A stretch of DNA of 64,000 nucleotides from Owenia fusiformis (lineage: Eukaryota > Annelida > Polychaeta > Sabellida > Oweniidae). A model generated the notes under the pieces. It saw only the letters and a list, made by a program, of their open reading frames with translations. It was not told where the DNA came from and did not search any database. The stretch lies in contig CAIIXF020000011.1 in NCBI GenBank assembly GCA_903813345.2, positions 32,170,166 to 32,234,165 of the forward strand, in the 5' to 3' direction. The position numbers and the translations under genes are program-made. Positions 59,501 to 61,550 of this stretch are shown in pieces; within the stretch, counting starts at the first letter, position 1; each line of letters begins with the position of its first letter.

Positions 59501-59623
59501 TACATGTACACACATACATAAATCATTAAAATCTATTTATTGTATCTATCAAAATTAATCTAAAAAGCATATGAACCTACCAATTGGTACAACTGACACA
59601 TGCCTAGTCGTAACAGCAGACAT
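2373..59623 (-). CDS. anoctamin (TMEM16) family channel/scramblase, gene span
   Basis: Anoctamins are dimeric ten-helix membrane proteins acting as calcium-activated anion channels or lipid scramblases. Exons listed separately join in frame into about 988 aa (first exon 59581-59623) or 1097 aa (first exon 57579-57948). Order of domains: proline-rich variable N terminus, anoctamin dimerisation domain ([12 protein letters not shown]), ten-helix core, short charged tail ending HKQD. All six calcium ligands known from mouse ANO1 have equivalents: NNFKE in helix 6 (N650, E654), EEYLE in helix 7 (E702, E705) and EIRLD in helix 8 (E734, D738). The spacing before NNFKE is one residue shorter than in ANO1/2 and matches the ANO4/5/6 type, so it is probably ANO4/5/6-like; the exact orthologue is uncertain. 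The introns hold three plus-strand genes and many transposons. Confidence 0.95.
2739..2844 (-). CDS. anoctamin exon, YRDF motif and helix 9
   Basis: 106 bp, donor GAA|GTAAGT, acceptor TTTCAG. Encodes YRDFRNPPG and then [17 protein letters not shown]. The first part is the conserved extracellular YRDYR-type motif of the family and the second is the ninth helix. Confidence 0.93.
3212..3420 (-). CDS. anoctamin exon, end of helix 8 and extracellular loop
   Basis: 209 bp. Starts [18 protein letters not shown], a family signature, and then runs through a hydrophilic loop with an NNT sequon to TEC, which pairs in the family with the YRDYR motif of the next exon. Donor TGCAG|GTAAAT, acceptor TTTTCAG. 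Confidence 0.93.
3998..4050 (-). CDS. anoctamin microexon, GIWFGIL segment
   Basis: A 53-bp exon encoding [18 protein letters not shown], which joins DI to AFII. Acceptor ATTTCAG, donor AAT|GTGAGT. The residues match the conserved IG-W--IL segment between helices 7 and 8 of the family. Confidence 0.92.
4265..4417 (-). CDS. anoctamin exon, helix 7 and helix 8 calcium ligands
   Basis: 153 bp. Encodes [20 protein letters not shown], then [14 protein letters not shown] and [17 protein letters not shown] carries the equivalents of mouse ANO1 E734 and D738. Acceptor TGTTCCAG, donor GATATTG|GTATGT. Confidence 0.95.
4819..4958 (-). CDS. anoctamin exon, cytosolic loop into helix 7
   Basis: 140 bp. 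Encodes [19 protein letters not shown], then WERDHDL and GLFEEYLEM. The two glutamates of EEYLE are the equivalents of mouse ANO1 E702 and E705. Acceptor TATTTCAG, donor ATGG|GTGAGC. Confidence 0.93.
5248..5345 (-). CDS. anoctamin exon, helix 6
   Basis: 98 bp. Encodes [20 protein letters not shown], then [13 protein letters not shown]. The first N and the E of NNFKE are the helix-6 calcium ligands. Donor CC|GTAAGT, acceptor GTATTACAG. The intron upstream (5346-16135) contains the 2A-NTase-TPR gene on the other strand. Confidence 0.94.
5346..6517. other. anoctamin intron, no gene seen
   Basis: AT-rich intronic sequence. I see no exon, RNA gene or clear repeat. Confidence 0.5.
6518..6754. mobile_element. 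Tc1/mariner-type MITE (237 bp)
   Basis: Inverted termini of about 26 bp: CAGTTGGGGACATAAATAAA at the left, and ATGACAGGT mirrored by ACCTGTCAT at the right, which ends GTCCCCAACTT. It is flanked by TA on both sides, the target used by the Tc1/mariner superfamily. No coding capacity. The superfamily call rests on TA and TIR style only. Confidence 0.65.
6755..8312. other. anoctamin intron, no gene supported
   Basis: Short open frames of 60-84 codons occur here on both strands, but none shows a recognisable domain, splice context or codon signature. I treat them as chance. Confidence 0.45.
8313..8444 (-). mobile_element. pogo/Tigger-like MITE copy
   Basis: 132 bp flanked by TA. The right end reads in reverse CAGTGAAGCCTGTACTGG, the left end CACTTAAACATGTGTAAATG. 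Internally it has CCATTGACTCCCATGTTA, closely matching CCATTGACTCTCATGTTA in the copy at 60413-60630, so the two are members of one family. Confidence 0.6.
8445..10051. other. intron and 5' flank of the 2A-NTase-TPR gene
   Basis: No exon or repeat recognised. The last few hundred bases are AT-rich and lead directly into the start codon at 10052; no clear TATA or initiator was recognised. Confidence 0.4.
10052..14367 (+). CDS. 2A-like peptide / nucleotidyltransferase / TPR protein
   Basis: Two exons, 10052-10244 and 11180-14367, join in phase 1 (GCAG|GTGACT donor, TCTTTCAG acceptor) to give about 1126 aa. Residues 31-58 form a leucine-rich stretch ending GVEQNPGP, a 2A-like ribosome-skipping motif (consensus D-V/I-E-x-N-P-G-P, here G for D). 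A nucleotidyltransferase motif follows near residue 265: GSLSRKE-TAYSDVE, of the DUF294/GlnD type with an acidic D-x-E pair. Residues about 640-1110 hold roughly eleven TPRs of the kinesin-light-chain style, each 43 aa, with LNNIG-VY-KMGD and ALEYHQESL as the recurrent core. If 2A works, the NTase-TPR part is released as a separate chain starting with Pro58. In other invertebrates, 2A peptides head NLR immune proteins and some retrotransposons. Substrate and role are unknown. The gene lies antisense inside an anoctamin intron. Confidence 0.85.
10142..10225 (+). other. 2A-like ribosome-skipping peptide
   Basis: Encodes [20 protein letters not shown] followed directly by GVEQNPGP. The upstream leucine-rich helix plus NPGP is the layout of viral and cellular 2A peptides; the nascent chain would be interrupted between Gly57 and Pro58. 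Canonical active 2As have Asp where this has Gly (residue 51), so efficiency may be low. In sea urchin NLR proteins such N-terminal 2As can also act as signal sequences when skipping fails, so dual targeting is possible here. Confidence 0.8.
10245..11179. other. intron of the 2A-NTase-TPR gene
   Basis: 935-bp intron with GTGACT donor and TTTCAG acceptor. Open frames that read through the donor (to 10489) lose all similarity after the splice site. No repeat recognised. Confidence 0.75.
14368..16135. other. 3' region of the 2A-NTase-TPR gene and intron
   Basis: AATAAA at 14695-14700 is a possible poly(A) signal for the TPR gene. Two blocks, about 14560-14650 and 14740-14860, share CCACTC--AATCT and neighbouring words and may be an old duplication. 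A short open frame at 15676-15915 shows no domain. Confidence 0.4.
16136..16214 (-). CDS. anoctamin exon, loop between helix 5 and helix 6
   Basis: 79 bp, acceptor TTCAATTTAG, donor GAACAG|GTAGAA. Encodes [15 protein letters not shown] then FGLEQ, corresponding to the F-G-PG-Y loop of the family that joins FFKG to the C--GGC segment. The phases fit both neighbours exactly (AG+T, then phase 0). Confidence 0.88.
16215..17159. other. anoctamin intron
   Basis: Contains an (AG)n microsatellite at about 16475-16490 and repeated ATGTATGCTGTTTAC words at 16645-16700. No exon seen. Confidence 0.5.
17160..17308 (-). CDS. anoctamin exon, helix 5
   Basis: 149 bp. Encodes [20 protein letters not shown], then [10 protein letters not shown] and [18 protein letters not shown]. 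The E-PRT--E-ENS segment and the helix are highly characteristic of the family. Donor GGGCAG|GTACGT, acceptor TTTTCAG. Confidence 0.95.
17309..17672. other. anoctamin intron with G-rich tract
   Basis: Short intron holding a G/A-rich run at about 17475-17502, including an 11-G stretch. No exon. Confidence 0.5.
17673..17837 (-). CDS. anoctamin exon, helices 3-4
   Basis: 165 bp in phase 0. Encodes [20 protein letters not shown], a cytosolic turn, and [17 protein letters not shown]. Donor AACAAA|GTAAGT, acceptor TTTTCAG. Confidence 0.93.
17996..18140. mobile_element. possible mariner-type terminus
   Basis: TACGAGGGTTGATCCAAAAG matches the general style of mariner inverted termini and follows a TA. 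No matching second end was found, so this may be a truncated element or chance. Confidence 0.25.
18258..18392 (-). CDS. anoctamin exon, RPEFEA motif into helix 3
   Basis: 135 bp in phase 0. Encodes [19 protein letters not shown], then [15 protein letters not shown] and [11 protein letters not shown](F/Y)EA and NPVTG-EPY are conserved cytosolic segments of the family. Donor ATG|GTAGGT. Confidence 0.93.
18393..18838. other. anoctamin intron with short tandem repeat
   Basis: Three to four imperfect 18-bp units of the type GAGTATTTAATTTATT lie at about 18551-18607. Nothing else seen. Confidence 0.5.
18839..18921 (-). CDS. anoctamin exon, TVFLEFWKR segment
   Basis: 83 bp. Encodes [20 protein letters not shown] then YEFEE, the most recognisable anoctamin motif (end of helix 2). 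Acceptor ATTTGCAG, donor GAAGAG|GTATGA. The intron upstream of it, 18922-27122, hosts the sulfatase and lectin genes on the plus strand. Confidence 0.96.
19781..21607 (+). CDS. iduronate-2-sulfatase-like sulfatase with C-terminal membrane anchor
   Basis: Intronless frame of about 608 aa. I start at the ATG at 19781 because the longer frame opens on TTG. Residues about 8-20 are hydrophobic (signal peptide). The sulfatase signature CSPSR is at C83, where the cysteine would become formylglycine, followed by LTGRRPDTT. The metal-site DD (36-37), GKIFH (K134, H137), PHLPF and [10 protein letters not shown] all have counterparts in human iduronate 2-sulfatase, almost residue for residue in position, as does IMGYS-RT--YRYT-W. 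Human IDS removes 2-sulfates from iduronate in heparan and dermatan sulfate in lysosomes. Unlike it, this protein has a further tail: an acidic linker and a hydrophobic helix (about 567-587) followed by basic residues, predicting a type I membrane protein. Lack of introns suggests a retrocopy. Poly(A) signal candidate 21794-21799. Confidence 0.9.
   Translation: MQSKYLNISVSVLYLICIYSEHMVKARKNVLFILSDDLRPEIKALYDKASPYQMNPSIYTPNLDEFSKHSVVFRKAYVQVALCSPSRTSFLTGRRPDTTKVYNLKDHFRNVGGNFTTIPQYFKEHGYRSIGMGKIFHHQTKDGGDILSWSHDEPYFTPKRRPSFWETVRTEKSWIAINETTELEHPLHDDRSTDYAIGCLRRLAPKALSGEENFILSVGFALPHLPFIFPRRFLRHYPMDNISMPTNPYLPKNMPPYSINLGWEFMEYADIAALPDNPNSRNKKQYNNKKIHELRRAYFASISYVDSLFGHLIQELKDLGLSENTIVLFAGDHGYHLYEHAIWGKLTDYEIATRAPLMIHVPGITDNHKGFISDHLVEFTDIYPTLVELAGLQTIPQCPENSTNVKVCSEGSSLVPIINNPMVKSKPRVFSQYLRQYRRQYIMGYSMRTRRYRYTEWIEFISKPANTPMWNSVKWREMHDHLNDPEENINLAKKPEYAEIVERLSRRLRNGWRAVRQQSGANIENDITVDEKDINNIKQPNINDDESVTNDENDVLVHTLPMMSREHVILIALAGAFCFFQFIFFRKLFFNYKRKNHHTPLKDDLEKM
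21608..21913. other. 3' flank of the sulfatase gene
   Basis: ATTAAA near 21622 and AATAAA at 21794-21799 are candidate poly(A) signals. No other feature. Confidence 0.45.
21914..22371. mobile_element. 458-bp terminal-inverted-repeat element, 8-bp TSD
   Basis: Left end CCTGGGGGGTTGACTGT is mirrored by ACAGTGAACCCCCCAGG at the right end. The flanks are AATAAACT on both sides (21906-21913 and 22372-22379), an 8-bp target duplication of the kind made by hAT and P-type transposases. The interior has degenerate repeats of TTGGTATGGCATTGG and TATATTTGGACATTTGG. Non-autonomous. Confidence 0.8.
22372..24654. other. intergenic part of an anoctamin intron
   Basis: AT-rich DNA between the sulfatase and lectin genes. 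Short frames at 22578-22916 (minus) and 23516-23698 (plus) show no domain. A small tandem GATGGATG run is near 24277. Confidence 0.45.
24655..26171 (+). CDS. secreted PAN/apple plus C-type-lectin-domain protein
   Basis: Exons 24655-24994, 25332-25511 and 25957-26171, all joined in phase 1, give about 244 aa. Residues 1-22 are a signal peptide (hydrophobic [10 protein letters not shown]). Exon 1 carries a PAN/apple-like module with spaced cysteines ([18 protein letters not shown]). Exons 2-3 carry a C-type lectin domain: [24 protein letters not shown], then [24 protein letters not shown] and YKWCDVQC ending YICER. The usual EPN/QPD sugar motif reads ADP and the WND motif reads WCD, so calcium-dependent sugar binding by the classic site is doubtful. 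Secreted lectin-like proteins of this type commonly serve in recognition or adhesion; the ligand is unknown. The gene is antisense in an anoctamin intron. Confidence 0.85.
26317..26896 (-). mobile_element. 5'-truncated non-LTR retrotransposon (LINE) 3' end
   Basis: On the minus strand the frame 26896-26489 encodes the typical C-terminal tail of a LINE reverse transcriptase: [17 protein letters not shown], then a zinc-knuckle-like [18 protein letters not shown] 3' UTR follows, ending at a (TA)n tract at 26317-26333. The polymerase domain is absent, as expected for 5' truncation. The exact 5' junction and target duplication were not found. Confidence 0.8.
27123..27289 (-). CDS. anoctamin exon, CPLCDK motif and helix 2
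   Basis: 167 bp. Encodes [20 protein letters not shown], then [10 protein letters not shown] and [27 protein letters not shown]-(S/D)(S/T)C and LFDN-(S/A)TVFFA are family hallmarks. Acceptor GTTTACAG, donor TGGG|GTAAGT. Confidence 0.95.
27424..28233. mobile_element. hAT-type non-autonomous element (810 bp), 8-bp TSD
   Basis: Termini TAGAGGTGTAACTC and GAGTTACACCTCTA are flanked by identical ATATTTTT at 27416-27423 and 28234-28241. TIR style and 8-bp duplication fit hAT. The subterminal zones are packed with palindromic ACTCGAGT and CTCGCGAG words, as expected for transposase sites. No transposase frame. Confidence 0.85.
28242..28567. other. anoctamin intron, no gene seen
   Basis: A 60-codon plus-strand frame (28292-28474) has no recognisable content. 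Nothing else. Confidence 0.5.
28568..28767 (-). CDS. anoctamin exon, helix 1
   Basis: 200 bp. Encodes [20 protein letters not shown], then [20 protein letters not shown] and [38 protein letters not shown] is the most conserved anoctamin block. Acceptor TTTTCAG, donor CCAAG|GTATGA. Confidence 0.96.
28768..29554. other. anoctamin intron, no gene seen
   Basis: AT-rich. Two overlapping short frames on opposite strands (28752-29026) look like chance. Confidence 0.45.
29555..29675. repeat. inverted repeat with 22-bp stem
   Basis: TTATGTCACTATCGTTGCA at 29555 is mirrored by TGCAACGATAGTGACATAA ending at 29675, with about 75 bp between. It lies directly beside a second inverted repeat (29681-29928). 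Confidence 0.75.
29681..29928. mobile_element. MITE-like unit with perfect 20-bp inverted ends
   Basis: TTATAACATACCTATGATGA at 29681-29700 is exactly mirrored at 29909-29928. The interior (about 208 bp) has no domain. No convincing target duplication was seen, so transposon origin is inferred only from the ends. Confidence 0.55.
30093..30205 (-). CDS. anoctamin exon, AFPLHDG-type segment
   Basis: 113 bp. Encodes [20 protein letters not shown] then [11 protein letters not shown]. This corresponds to the conserved G-L---G-Y-A-FPLHDG and RH segment just before helix 1. Donor CAT|GTAAGT, acceptor ATTTCAG. Confidence 0.94.
30509..30615 (-). CDS. anoctamin exon, [15 protein letters not shown]
   Basis: 107 bp. 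Encodes [20 protein letters not shown] then [15 protein letters not shown]. The FF-(N/S)A-RSR-VY-IL-R-KY pattern is diagnostic for anoctamins. Acceptor TGTTTCAG, donor GATAG|GTATGA. Confidence 0.94.
30616..34130. other. long anoctamin intron
   Basis: At 30855-31155 there are imperfect repeats of about 30 bp built from ATTATTGTAAATAGAAGTAT. ACAGACAATAGTCAC is duplicated in tandem near 32298-32325. Otherwise AT-rich with no supported gene; the short frames here lack domains. Confidence 0.45.
34131..34261 (-). CDS. anoctamin exon, linker after the dimerisation domain
   Basis: 131 bp starting in phase 0 and ending in phase 2. Encodes [20 protein letters not shown], then [20 protein letters not shown] and REN. 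YFTAPF--SR is a conserved anoctamin junction that leads into the next exon. Acceptor TTTTATAG, donor AACAT|GTATGT. Confidence 0.9.
34262..36410. other. anoctamin intron, no gene seen
   Basis: AT-rich. Partial repeats of ACCAGT/ACTAGT words lie at 34563-34632. No exon, RNA gene or bounded element recognised. Confidence 0.45.
36419..37710. mobile_element. 1.29-kb foldback element with 8-bp TSD
   Basis: CACAGGGGCTTGTCTCG at the left is mirrored by CGAGACAAGCCCCTGTG at the right, flanked by GATTTATC on both sides (36411-36418, 37711-37718). The two arms are nearly identical for about 240 bp, differ in a middle block, and then pair again up to about 36905 and 37230. The 8-bp duplication and CAGGGG ends suggest the hAT superfamily. 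No transposase. Each arm contains an outward-facing consensus intron (on the right, AG|GTAAGT at 37519 and ATTTCAG ending at 37622). The centre is rich in CpG and NRF1-like sites. Confidence 0.85.
37196..37216. promoter_or_regulatory. tandem NRF1-type palindromes
   Basis: Two copies of GCGCATGCGC at 37196-37205 and 37207-37216, separated by one base. This is the consensus site of NRF1, a regulator of CpG-type promoters in animals. Related half sites (ATGCGCAGTTGCG, CGCATGCGCAATG) lie at about 36901 and 36952 in the same foldback centre. Confidence 0.6.
37719..39232. other. anoctamin intron, no gene seen
   Basis: AT-rich intronic DNA with no supported exon or bounded element. Confidence 0.45.
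39233..39331 (-). CDS. anoctamin exon, [14 protein letters not shown]
   Basis: 99 bp, phase 0 at both ends. Encodes [20 protein letters not shown] then [25 protein letters not shown] is the hallmark of the anoctamin cytosolic dimerisation domain. Acceptor TATTTCAG, donor GAG|GTGAAT. Confidence 0.95.
39332..40452. other. anoctamin intron with poly-G tract
   Basis: A run of about 14 G starts near 39974. No exon. Confidence 0.5.
40453..40515 (-). CDS. candidate internal alternative first exon of the anoctamin
   Basis: ATG at 40515 opens [20 protein letters not shown] (then E), ending at donor GACGAA|GTGAGT. The 21 codons end in phase 0, which is what the next exon (39233-39331) needs. This would give an isoform of about 809 aa lacking the variable N terminus and the first half of the dimerisation domain. 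The basic-then-acidic composition is low-complexity, so the call is an inference from frame and splice signals. An upstream acceptor-like TTGCAG also exists, but that longer form does not fit phase 0. Confidence 0.5.
40516..41563. other. anoctamin intron, no gene seen
   Basis: AT-rich. Nothing supported. Confidence 0.45.
41564..41698. mobile_element. pogo/Tigger-like MITE copy (decayed right end)
   Basis: Starts CAGTAAAACCTGAGTGTA after a TA. The right end ACAGGTTTCTCTG is an imperfect mirror, and the flanking TA there is lost. Confidence 0.5.
41699..42421. other. anoctamin intron
   Basis: GGTCACTC near 41732 and GAGTGACC near 41901 form a short mirrored pair, too short to call an element. 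No exon seen. Confidence 0.4.
42428..42967. mobile_element. 540-bp foldback carrying two mirror-image first exons
   Basis: CACTGCTACCCACCTAGTTA at the left is mirrored at the right end (one mismatch), with ATTCAA flanking both sides (42422-42427, 42968-42973). The arms pair through most of their length around a centre near 42690. Each arm contains the same small exon-like unit pointing inward: ATG plus ten codons, then a GTAAGA donor. Left (plus) [10 protein letters not shown], 42471-42501; right (minus) [10 protein letters not shown], 42924-42894. Confidence 0.8.
42974..44513. other. anoctamin intron, no gene seen
   Basis: A CpG-containing patch at about 43760-43880 has no recognisable RNA fold. 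Otherwise AT-rich. Confidence 0.4.
44514..44681 (-). CDS. anoctamin exon, start of dimerisation domain
   Basis: 168 bp, phase 0 at both ends. Encodes [20 protein letters not shown] then [20 protein letters not shown] and [10 protein letters not shown]. (Y/F)FRDG-RKIDYV-(V/A)Y and R--F--NL---GLELE define the anoctamin dimerisation domain. Acceptor TTCTTGTAG, donor AAG|GTAATG. Confidence 0.95.
44682..45018. other. anoctamin intron, no gene seen
   Basis: Nothing recognised before the MITE that begins at 45019. Confidence 0.5.
45019..45358. mobile_element. pogo/Tigger-like MITE copy (340 bp)
   Basis: Starts CAGTAAAACCTCTATATGC after TA and ends GCAGGTTGTACTA before TA. Internal ACCAAAGGTGTTCCACTT is shared with the copy at 55730-55898, linking the two as a subfamily. 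Confidence 0.65.
45359..46080. other. anoctamin intron
   Basis: Includes a short (ATT)n run near 45552-45568. No exon. Confidence 0.5.
46081..46977. repeat. 60-bp tandem array, 15 copies, 12 of them identical
   Basis: The period is exactly 60 bp; twelve consecutive units from 46141 to 46860 are identical base for base. The first and last two units differ at a few sites, and decayed units continue to about 47140. Each unit has three degenerate sub-blocks starting TAGGT, at offsets 5, 21 and 39. Since 60 is divisible by 3, the array gives a 294-codon frame with a 20-aa repeat. That frame has no splice or start context and lies inside an anoctamin intron, so I treat it as an artefact. Confidence 0.95.
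47200..47480. repeat. degenerate tandem repeat, about 20-bp unit
   Basis: Roughly a dozen imperfect copies of a unit like TGAAAATACTGTGCTTCCC. Divergence is high, so this is an older array than the neighbouring 60-bp one. Confidence 0.7.
47481..48523. other. anoctamin intron
   Basis: Contains the hairpin at 48138-48234, described separately. Otherwise AT-rich and without supported genes. Confidence 0.45.
48138..48234. repeat. 97-nt hairpin, 23-bp stem
   Basis: TGCAATCCAGGATATATTGT at 48138 pairs with the mirror at 48212-48234 (21 of 23 positions), with a loop of about 51 nt. It could be a solo transposon relic or a structured RNA; nothing decides between them. Confidence 0.5.
48524..48607 (-). 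CDS. anoctamin N-terminal exon
   Basis: 84 bp, phase 0 at both ends. Encodes [20 protein letters not shown] then SYFRTYGK. Acceptor ACATTACAG, donor GGAAAG|GTACAG. It precedes the dimerisation domain, and its sequence is not family-conserved. Support is the frame, both splice sites and the phase fit; it could be skipped without a frameshift. Confidence 0.7.
48865..49566 (+). mobile_element. piggyBac-type deletion derivative (702 bp)
   Basis: TTAA at both ends (48865-48868, 49563-49566) with termini CCTTTAGCGTGCTGCC and, mirrored, CCTTTACCATGCTGCC. TTAA is the piggyBac target. The plus strand from 49130 encodes [30 protein letters not shown] and a stop, then a frame-shifted [10 protein letters not shown]. 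This is an acidic start as seen in piggyBac transposases. The catalytic core is missing. Confidence 0.8.
49567..50130. other. anoctamin intron, no gene seen
   Basis: AT-rich. Nothing recognised. Confidence 0.5.
50131..50183 (-). CDS. anoctamin N-terminal exon
   Basis: 53 bp, entering in phase 1 and leaving in phase 0. Encodes (D)[17 protein letters not shown]. Acceptor ATTTTCAG, donor AAAATA|GTAAGT. Not conserved in sequence; supported by splice sites and by converting the phase-1 cassettes upstream to the phase-0 exon downstream. Confidence 0.65.
50337..50747. mobile_element. PIF/Harbinger-like MITE (411 bp), 3-bp TSD TAA
   Basis: GGGGAGGCATCAAAAGTTCA at the left is mirrored over about 55 bp at the right end. 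TAA flanks both sides (50334-50336, 50748-50750). A nearby direct duplicate of the flank (50815-50885) reads CATTCACTAACAATGG-like sequence without the element, which proves the insertion site and the 3-bp duplication. G-rich ends with 3-bp TAA-type targets fit Harbinger. Confidence 0.85.
50790..50965. repeat. direct duplicate of the MITE flank plus 27-bp repeats
   Basis: TTAATGTTATTTGTCTGTTT and the following TAAATGTTACCTAATTCACT occur both at about 50291-50334 and 50830-50873. After the second copy, units like GGAAAATGTTCAAACATTCT recur three times, with another before it at 50754. Confidence 0.85.
50966..51662. other. anoctamin intron, no gene seen
   Basis: AT-rich. No supported exon. Confidence 0.5.
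51663..51725 (-). CDS. anoctamin N-terminal cassette exon
   Basis: 63 bp, phase 1 at both ends. Encodes (G)[20 protein letters not shown]. Acceptor CATTTTAG, donor CAAG|GTGCTT (weak). Proline-rich and non-conserved; support is the phase symmetry with its neighbours. Confidence 0.6.
51726..53501. other. anoctamin intron, no gene seen
   Basis: A 131-codon minus frame (51925-52320) and others here lack domains and splice context. Purine-rich GAGAGAGGGAGGGGTGGGG lies at about 53147. Confidence 0.4.
53502..53561 (-). CDS. anoctamin N-terminal cassette exon
   Basis: 60 bp, phase 1 at both ends. Encodes (E)[19 protein letters not shown]. Acceptor TTGTCTATAG, donor GGGCAG|GTATGT. Skipping it leaves the frame intact. 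Confidence 0.6.
53562..55299. other. anoctamin intron, no gene seen
   Basis: AT-rich. No supported exon or bounded element. Confidence 0.45.
55300..55428 (-). CDS. anoctamin N-terminal cassette exon, proline-rich
   Basis: 129 bp, phase 1 at both ends. Encodes [20 protein letters not shown], then [20 protein letters not shown] and MPI. Acceptor ATATTACAG, donor CCCATAG|GTAGGT. Its opening GFEG repeats a GFEG within the 57.6 kb exon. Confidence 0.72.
   Translation of the reverse strand, partial: DLRGWMHHHLQMRNSTQILVTALHQWKKQTLTHPCLQLVTCP
55730..55898. mobile_element. pogo/Tigger-like MITE copy (169 bp)
   Basis: Starts CAGTGAAACCTGTAAAGAGG after TA and ends AAAAAGGTTTTACTA before TA. Shares ACCAAAGGTGTTCCACTT with the 45.0 kb copy. 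Confidence 0.7.
55899..57578. other. anoctamin intron, no gene seen
   Basis: AT-rich. A tRNA-like B-box word occurs at 56481-56492 (minus GGGTTCAAATCC), but no A box pairs with it. No exon. Confidence 0.45.
57579..57948 (-). CDS. anoctamin alternative first exon A
   Basis: ATG at 57948 opens 123 codons ending at CATATAG|GTATAAC in phase 1. It begins [20 protein letters not shown], then a charged Pro/Glu/Lys-rich stretch ([14 protein letters not shown]) and a Ser/Thr/Arg-rich end ([12 protein letters not shown]). It is disordered in character with likely phosphorylation sites, as is usual for anoctamin N termini. Using this start gives about 1097 aa. Confidence 0.75.
57949..59580. other. intron / 5' region between alternative first exons
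   Basis: Would contain the promoter of first exon A just above 57948; no specific motif was recognised. No other gene. Confidence 0.4.
59581..59623 (-). CDS. anoctamin alternative first exon B (short)
   Basis: ATG at 59623 opens [14 protein letters not shown] and ends at CCAATTG|GTAGGT in phase 1, the same phase as exon A and the cassettes. Using it gives about 988 aa. The end VPIG resembles the ends MPIG and AHIG of the other 5' exons. Confidence 0.6.
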
Positions 59624-60412
59624 TTTTATAGCAATCCGATTTACTTTCTCATCCAATTTCTAAGACTCGAATATATTCAAATATATTTTCTTTATATTTA
59701 AATAAACATCCAACTTGCTATATGTCTAATTCTAAAAGACATCATCGTCTTTAAAGCAATTTATTTTTCCTTATCTAAATTCCAAGTCATTAGTCATTAT
59801 CTATCCATACCATATATATCATTCTGCTTACACTAAGGTGTGTCAAAACTGTCATACACTATTTAACATGTAAAAACTTTAAACTCAAGTATACAATGAT
59901 TTTTACATGACTCTTTAAACTCTATCACGATATTTCTTCAATATACTTAAAGTATAGGCTAATTCTACCTGATATACACAACTGAGTTTTGTTTACCCTA
60001 AATAAATTCCTCTGAAAGGTTTCACTCCTATACCTACACATACAAATGGAAATATTTACCTTAGTGAAACTTGTAGATTGGTAGAAATCATTTCAATAGT
60101 ACTGTACTCATGACGTAATACCTCCAGACTCCATCGATCTTCGCTGTATGGAACTAATTATTATATGACTCGTCCTAGAAGAATACATCTAGTTCATCCA
60201 TTAATTTTTGAATAAGGTAATATACTACTGTAATTTAATTGATCAATGTTATGCTTAATGTTTTTAACATTATGACATTTTTAAAATTGAGTACACATTT
60301 TGCCTATAGCATGTGCTGATATTAAAAATGCATGTTTGCTTAAGGATTTAAGTTTTGTAATGCAACACTGCACATTATCTTAAAATCATGTTTGATGAAA
60401 TCATATTATTTA
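59624..60412. other. 5' intron/flank, no gene seen
   Basis: AT-rich. Presumed 5' UTR and promoter of first exon B lie immediately above 59623. Confidence 0.4.
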
Positions 60413-60630
60413 CAGTAAAACCTGTATATCCGAACACATGGCTATTCCGAACACCTCTCAATCTGAACACTTTTTTCTGTCCCTTCCTTTCCTCCCATTG
60501 ACTCTCATGTTAAAAAAATCTTAAATTGTGAATCTAATGAATGCTAAAACCTCGAAATTTGAACACCTCATTGCATAGTTCGAACATTTTAGCCAGTCCC
60601 AATGGCATTAGGATTAGACAGGTTTTACTA
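60413..60630. mobile_element. pogo/Tigger-like MITE copy (218 bp, most intact)
   Basis: TA|CAGTAAAACCTGTATATCC at the left and GACAGGTTTTACTA|TA at the right. The interior keeps CCGAACAC and TTCGAACA words that recur in other copies. It ends 11 bp before the hAT element. Confidence 0.75.
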
Positions 60631-60641
60631 TACATATATAG

Positions 60642-61542
60642 TAGGGGTCCCACGATACATTATGAAACGATACGATACGTATCTCGATACTCAGGTCACA
60701 ATACGAGCAACGATACGATACATAATAGTGTAGTTGAACCGGGGGGGGGGGGGGGGGGGTGCAACACTGACGTAGCTGAGGTCGAGTTGAAAGTCTATCA
60801 CGTGCTGTTACTTGTACATTTGATTCAGATGCACTCGGCATAAAAACTATAGTCAAGTATCAAGCCTACCTGCTGTGTAGTAGAGGTCACTAGTTAGCTA
60901 TGCATATTTTGCAATTTTTTTGAAGTCCGGCGTTGCTTTCCCTTTACTGAGGTATGTTCCAAAGTACTACAGTAGATTTTCTATTGGGGGATATAAGGAT
61001 AACACAACTACCCATGTTTGATGCTGTCACAGCCATAATTCTTTCAAAACTTTCAAAACTTTCAAAAAGTTTCAATTTCTAAACTCCGGTCAACATTAAT
61101 ACTCCGAACGTAAATATTGTTCGGTTTTTTATTAGAGTTATCAATATTAGTAGGCAATTTTTTAACGCGTTCTATCCAATAAAAAGTTCAAAGATTATAT
61201 TTATTAATACTAAATTGTCAAAAAGTATATAGAATTATAAAACAAAGTACGTTGATATACGAAGACATAGAAGACACGAGTTATTTGTTTGCATTTTGAC
61301 TGTCAATCCGCTAAGCATTCTGTTCGCATTTATACAACATTTTGGGCGTGTCATGTCCAGTGAGAAACCAAACAAAAAATATGAAAACAATTTCTCAAAA
61401 AGTCAAATATACAGTAGATTTCGGCAAAATATGATGAATTTCAGGTACGTTAATACTATTTTTGGTGTATCGATATTTGAGTCTTCGTATCGTCACCAAA
61501 CGAGCCGATGCATCGATATATCGATGAATCGCGGGACCCCTA
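60642..61542. mobile_element. hAT-type non-autonomous element (901 bp), 8-bp TSD
   Basis: TAGGGGTCCC and GGGACCCCTA ends are flanked by ATATATAG on both sides (60634-60641, 61543-61550). Subterminal CGATACGATACG and CGATATATCGATG words are dense at both ends. The interior has a run of about 19 G near 60741, probably of uncertain length. Short frames have no transposase content. Confidence 0.88.
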
Positions 61543-61550
61543 ATATATAG

